This document shows positions 63,601 through 64,000 of a DNA stretch of 64,000 bases, piece after piece. The notes beneath the pieces were generated by a model. That model had not been told where the DNA came from, did no database searches, and saw only the letters and a list, made by a program, of their open reading frames with translations. Numbering within the stretch: position 1 is the stretch's first letter; each line of letters begins with the position of its first letter. A program made the position numbers and the translations under genes. Source of the DNA: Tenacibaculum larymnensis (lineage in GTDB: Bacteria; Bacteroidota; Bacteroidia; Flavobacteriales; Flavobacteriaceae); the NCBI RefSeq assembly GCF_028829235.1, contig NZ_JAIWJY010000002.1, positions 310,001-374,000 of the forward strand, written 5' to 3'.

Positions 63601-63825
63601 TAAGGCAAGAGTAATATTTCCATTTGATGTACTAGATATATCAAAGTTGTTTAATAGAGAACTAGCAGATTGATCTGCACTAGGATCTGTACCAGTAGCT
63701 AAAATTGCTGTTGATGAACCAAATTCCATAGTACTAGGAGTTTGAGCTCTTAATTGGTTGTTTGCGAACAATAGCACAGAATAAACAATTGCATTCAAAA
63801 AGAGTTTGAAGTAATAATGTCTCAT
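60697..63825 (-). CDS. Large type IX-secreted surface protein with duplicated Ig-like domains
   Basis: This 1042-residue protein has a signal peptide (about 1-28, ending LRAQ) and a lectin/Ig-like N-terminal part (about 30-205). A VNDNST-region domain comes next, then two tandem domains of ~115 residues that are about 75% alike (about 324-439 and 444-558, each with TVSSVSVPAN- or TVTSVSVPAN-type starts and LAANG..LKD). A TWSGSTDNDWNTASNW segment (about 560) and a C-terminal type IX sorting domain (about 965-1042, VYSILGKEI, GVYIVKLN, KKVILK end) complete it. It should be exported by the Sec and type IX systems and attached to the surface. It lacks a catalytic motif I recognise, and adhesion is plausible. 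Confidence 0.88.
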   Translation of the reverse strand: MRHYYFKLFLNAIVYSVLLFANNQLRAQTPSTMEFGSSTAILATGTDPSADQSASSLLNNFDISSTSNGNITLALATSGNGVGTNAIGGATDAVLAWAGNGSSAVSSATLSTDSGGEVGITSIQFAYEQAVGGTIIDFTFTGKKNGVVVGTLSLVSPTHNSAISIDFTSPTTGSFSDIDELIITPDTEIFGGFSIDEMIVTSAVSNTAPVIGGTTAGQSVNDNSTISPFSSITTTDTDGDNLSATITLDNNAKGLLTGTGLSGSGPYTIATTTPTDLQSKLRALSFNPTDNRTATSETTTFTVVINDGTTDDTDNTTTVISNAVAPTVSSVSVPANATYVTGENLDFTVNFDENVTVNTTGGIPQIAITIGATTRQATYISGSGTSSLVFRHTILTGDLDTDGIAVGSLAANGSTLKDAGGKDANLTLNSVGSTAAVLVDAAAPTVTSVSVPANGNYLTGQNLDFTVNFDENIIVNTTGGTPQIAITIGATTRQAVYQSGSGTSALIFRYTIQSGDSDTDGIAVGTLAANGGTLKDDASNDAVLTLNSVGSTTNVLVGIETVTWSGSTDNDWNTASNWSPSVVPPTNANVIVPSSLTNYPTASSAVTFNSLTINNGASFIPQSTVTGTVTYKRSLPTTNWYLVSPPVAGETLEDIIANHTLASGTGGNLGLAPYSNITGDAWFYVQSGNTGTITNGTGVSIKLATPGDVSISGTANTSNIAKAISTGSRTNYNLVGNPYTSYINSANFAAANTAILTEETIWLWNGSQYITKNAIDDIEIAPGQGFFVEAAASNNLIFAFSNQSHQNSDTFMRQEPIPSIELSVNNNDIKRSTKVFYASGKTKGYDRSYDSKMFGEDTSDLAVFTELLTNNQGKQLAIQTLPNNDYENMVIPVGLRALSGEKVTFSINTKNIPANLKVYLEDRINNVFTDLSEENYTTTLNKDSNSIGQFYLHTSSEKPTSIIEPSLDNISIYSSSNNEITITGLQTEANIAVYSILGKEIINRNIISNGVSKVSIPSVATGVYIVKLNSNLGEVSKKVILK

Positions 63826-63874
63826 TTTATTTAGTATATGATTGGTTAATAAATATTAAAGCTATTTTATAGAT

Positions 63875-63903
63875 AAAACTCTAATGATTTCCACTAGAGT
63901 TTT
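63875..63903 (-). terminator. Terminator between the tail-collar-type gene and the type IX protein gene
   Basis: AAAACTCTA pairs exactly with TAGAGTTTT across an 11-base loop, 29-57 bp downstream of the minus-strand stop at 63932, with A/T runs on both sides. Confidence 0.85.
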
Positions 63904-63931
63904 ATTTTATAAGTGAACTGTAGTAAATAAG

Positions 63932-64000
63932 TTAATTTCTAGAAGGAAAAATACCTACCAAAGCAATAATATAATTAATAGCTAAATAAGGCTGTACATT
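63932..64000 (-). CDS. Tail-collar / microcystin-dependent-type protein, C-terminal fragment
   Basis: The minus-strand frame is open from the window edge and ends at 63932. Its 22 residues read NVQPYLAINYIIALVGIFPSRN, close to the conserved end of phage tail-collar (MdpB-like) proteins. Genes of this type are common in Flavobacteriia outside prophages, so a phage nearby is not implied. Only the last 22 residues are visible. Confidence 0.75.
   Translation of the reverse strand, partial: NVQPYLAINYIIALVGIFPSRN

Noticed and set aside
63932..64000. Prophage at the right edge
   Set aside because: Only the end of a tail-collar-type protein is visible and this family is common outside prophages in Flavobacteriia; no other phage gene is near.

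Overview
The window looks like a chromosome segment of a marine member of the Flavobacteriaceae (Bacteroidota), close to Tenacibaculum or Polaribacter in style; the genus is a guess. The evidence is low GC, almost no Shine-Dalgarno sequences, TAnnTTTG-type -7 promoter boxes, a tmRNA tag ending in ALAA, a protein with a type IX secretion C-terminal sorting domain, a TonB-dependent receptor paired with a phytase, and a Bacteroidota-type TssD (Hcp) protein. The left 35.4 kb is accessory DNA piled up at the 3' end of ssrA; the right 28 kb is ordinary chromosome.

Region 1 (1-18392) is an accessory island. It opens with the C-terminus of a tyrosine recombinase, followed by a predicted outer-membrane protein and a decayed M43 metalloprotease gene. 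Next comes a complete QatABCD anti-phage operon (2073-6816) with a fifth co-directional gene, then an LRAT-type hydrolase, an XRE regulator and a lipoprotein. Four copies (A-D) of a ~100-120 bp repeat lie at about 10.3, 10.4, 13.5 and 17.0 kb. They delimit a TssD / metallopeptidase / lipoprotein module, read here as a type VI secretion effector-immunity set, and a 904-residue protein with a nuclease-like N-terminus. Variants on the two sides of the invariant repeat centre occur in all four combinations, which suggests recombination within the repeat.

Region 2 (18393-35438) is a ~17.0 kb integrative mobilizable element in the 3' end of ssrA. It is bounded by a 16 bp direct repeat and two 19 bp arm-type repeats that differ at one base. 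Its backbone is a tyrosine integrase, an excisionase-like protein, a Rep_3 initiator with about ten 21 bp iterons, a Toprim primase-like protein, a MOBV relaxase and a VirD4-type coupling protein. No mating-pore genes are present. Cargo includes a predicted ADP-ribosyltransferase, a membrane-anchored KAP NTPase, and a tight three-gene operon of sce7726, sce7725 and RES-domain proteins that looks like a defence module.

Region 3 (35426-64000) is core chromosome: ssrA, an alanine dehydrogenase/saccharopine dehydrogenase-like enzyme, a creD cluster, a transglutaminase-like gene cut by an in-frame stop, kdsA, M28 and S8 peptidases, a phytase/TonB receptor pair, a 2037-residue alpha-2-macroglobulin, and mpl. 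It ends with a possible peptide-maturation cluster (59-residue exported peptide, PqqD/HPr-kinase-like protein, nucleotidyltransferase), a large type IX cargo protein and the end of a tail-collar-type protein.

The accessory part therefore brings together at least two probable defence modules, one secreted effector-immunity module and a self-replicating mobilizable element. All functional calls rest on reading motifs by eye; no database search was run.
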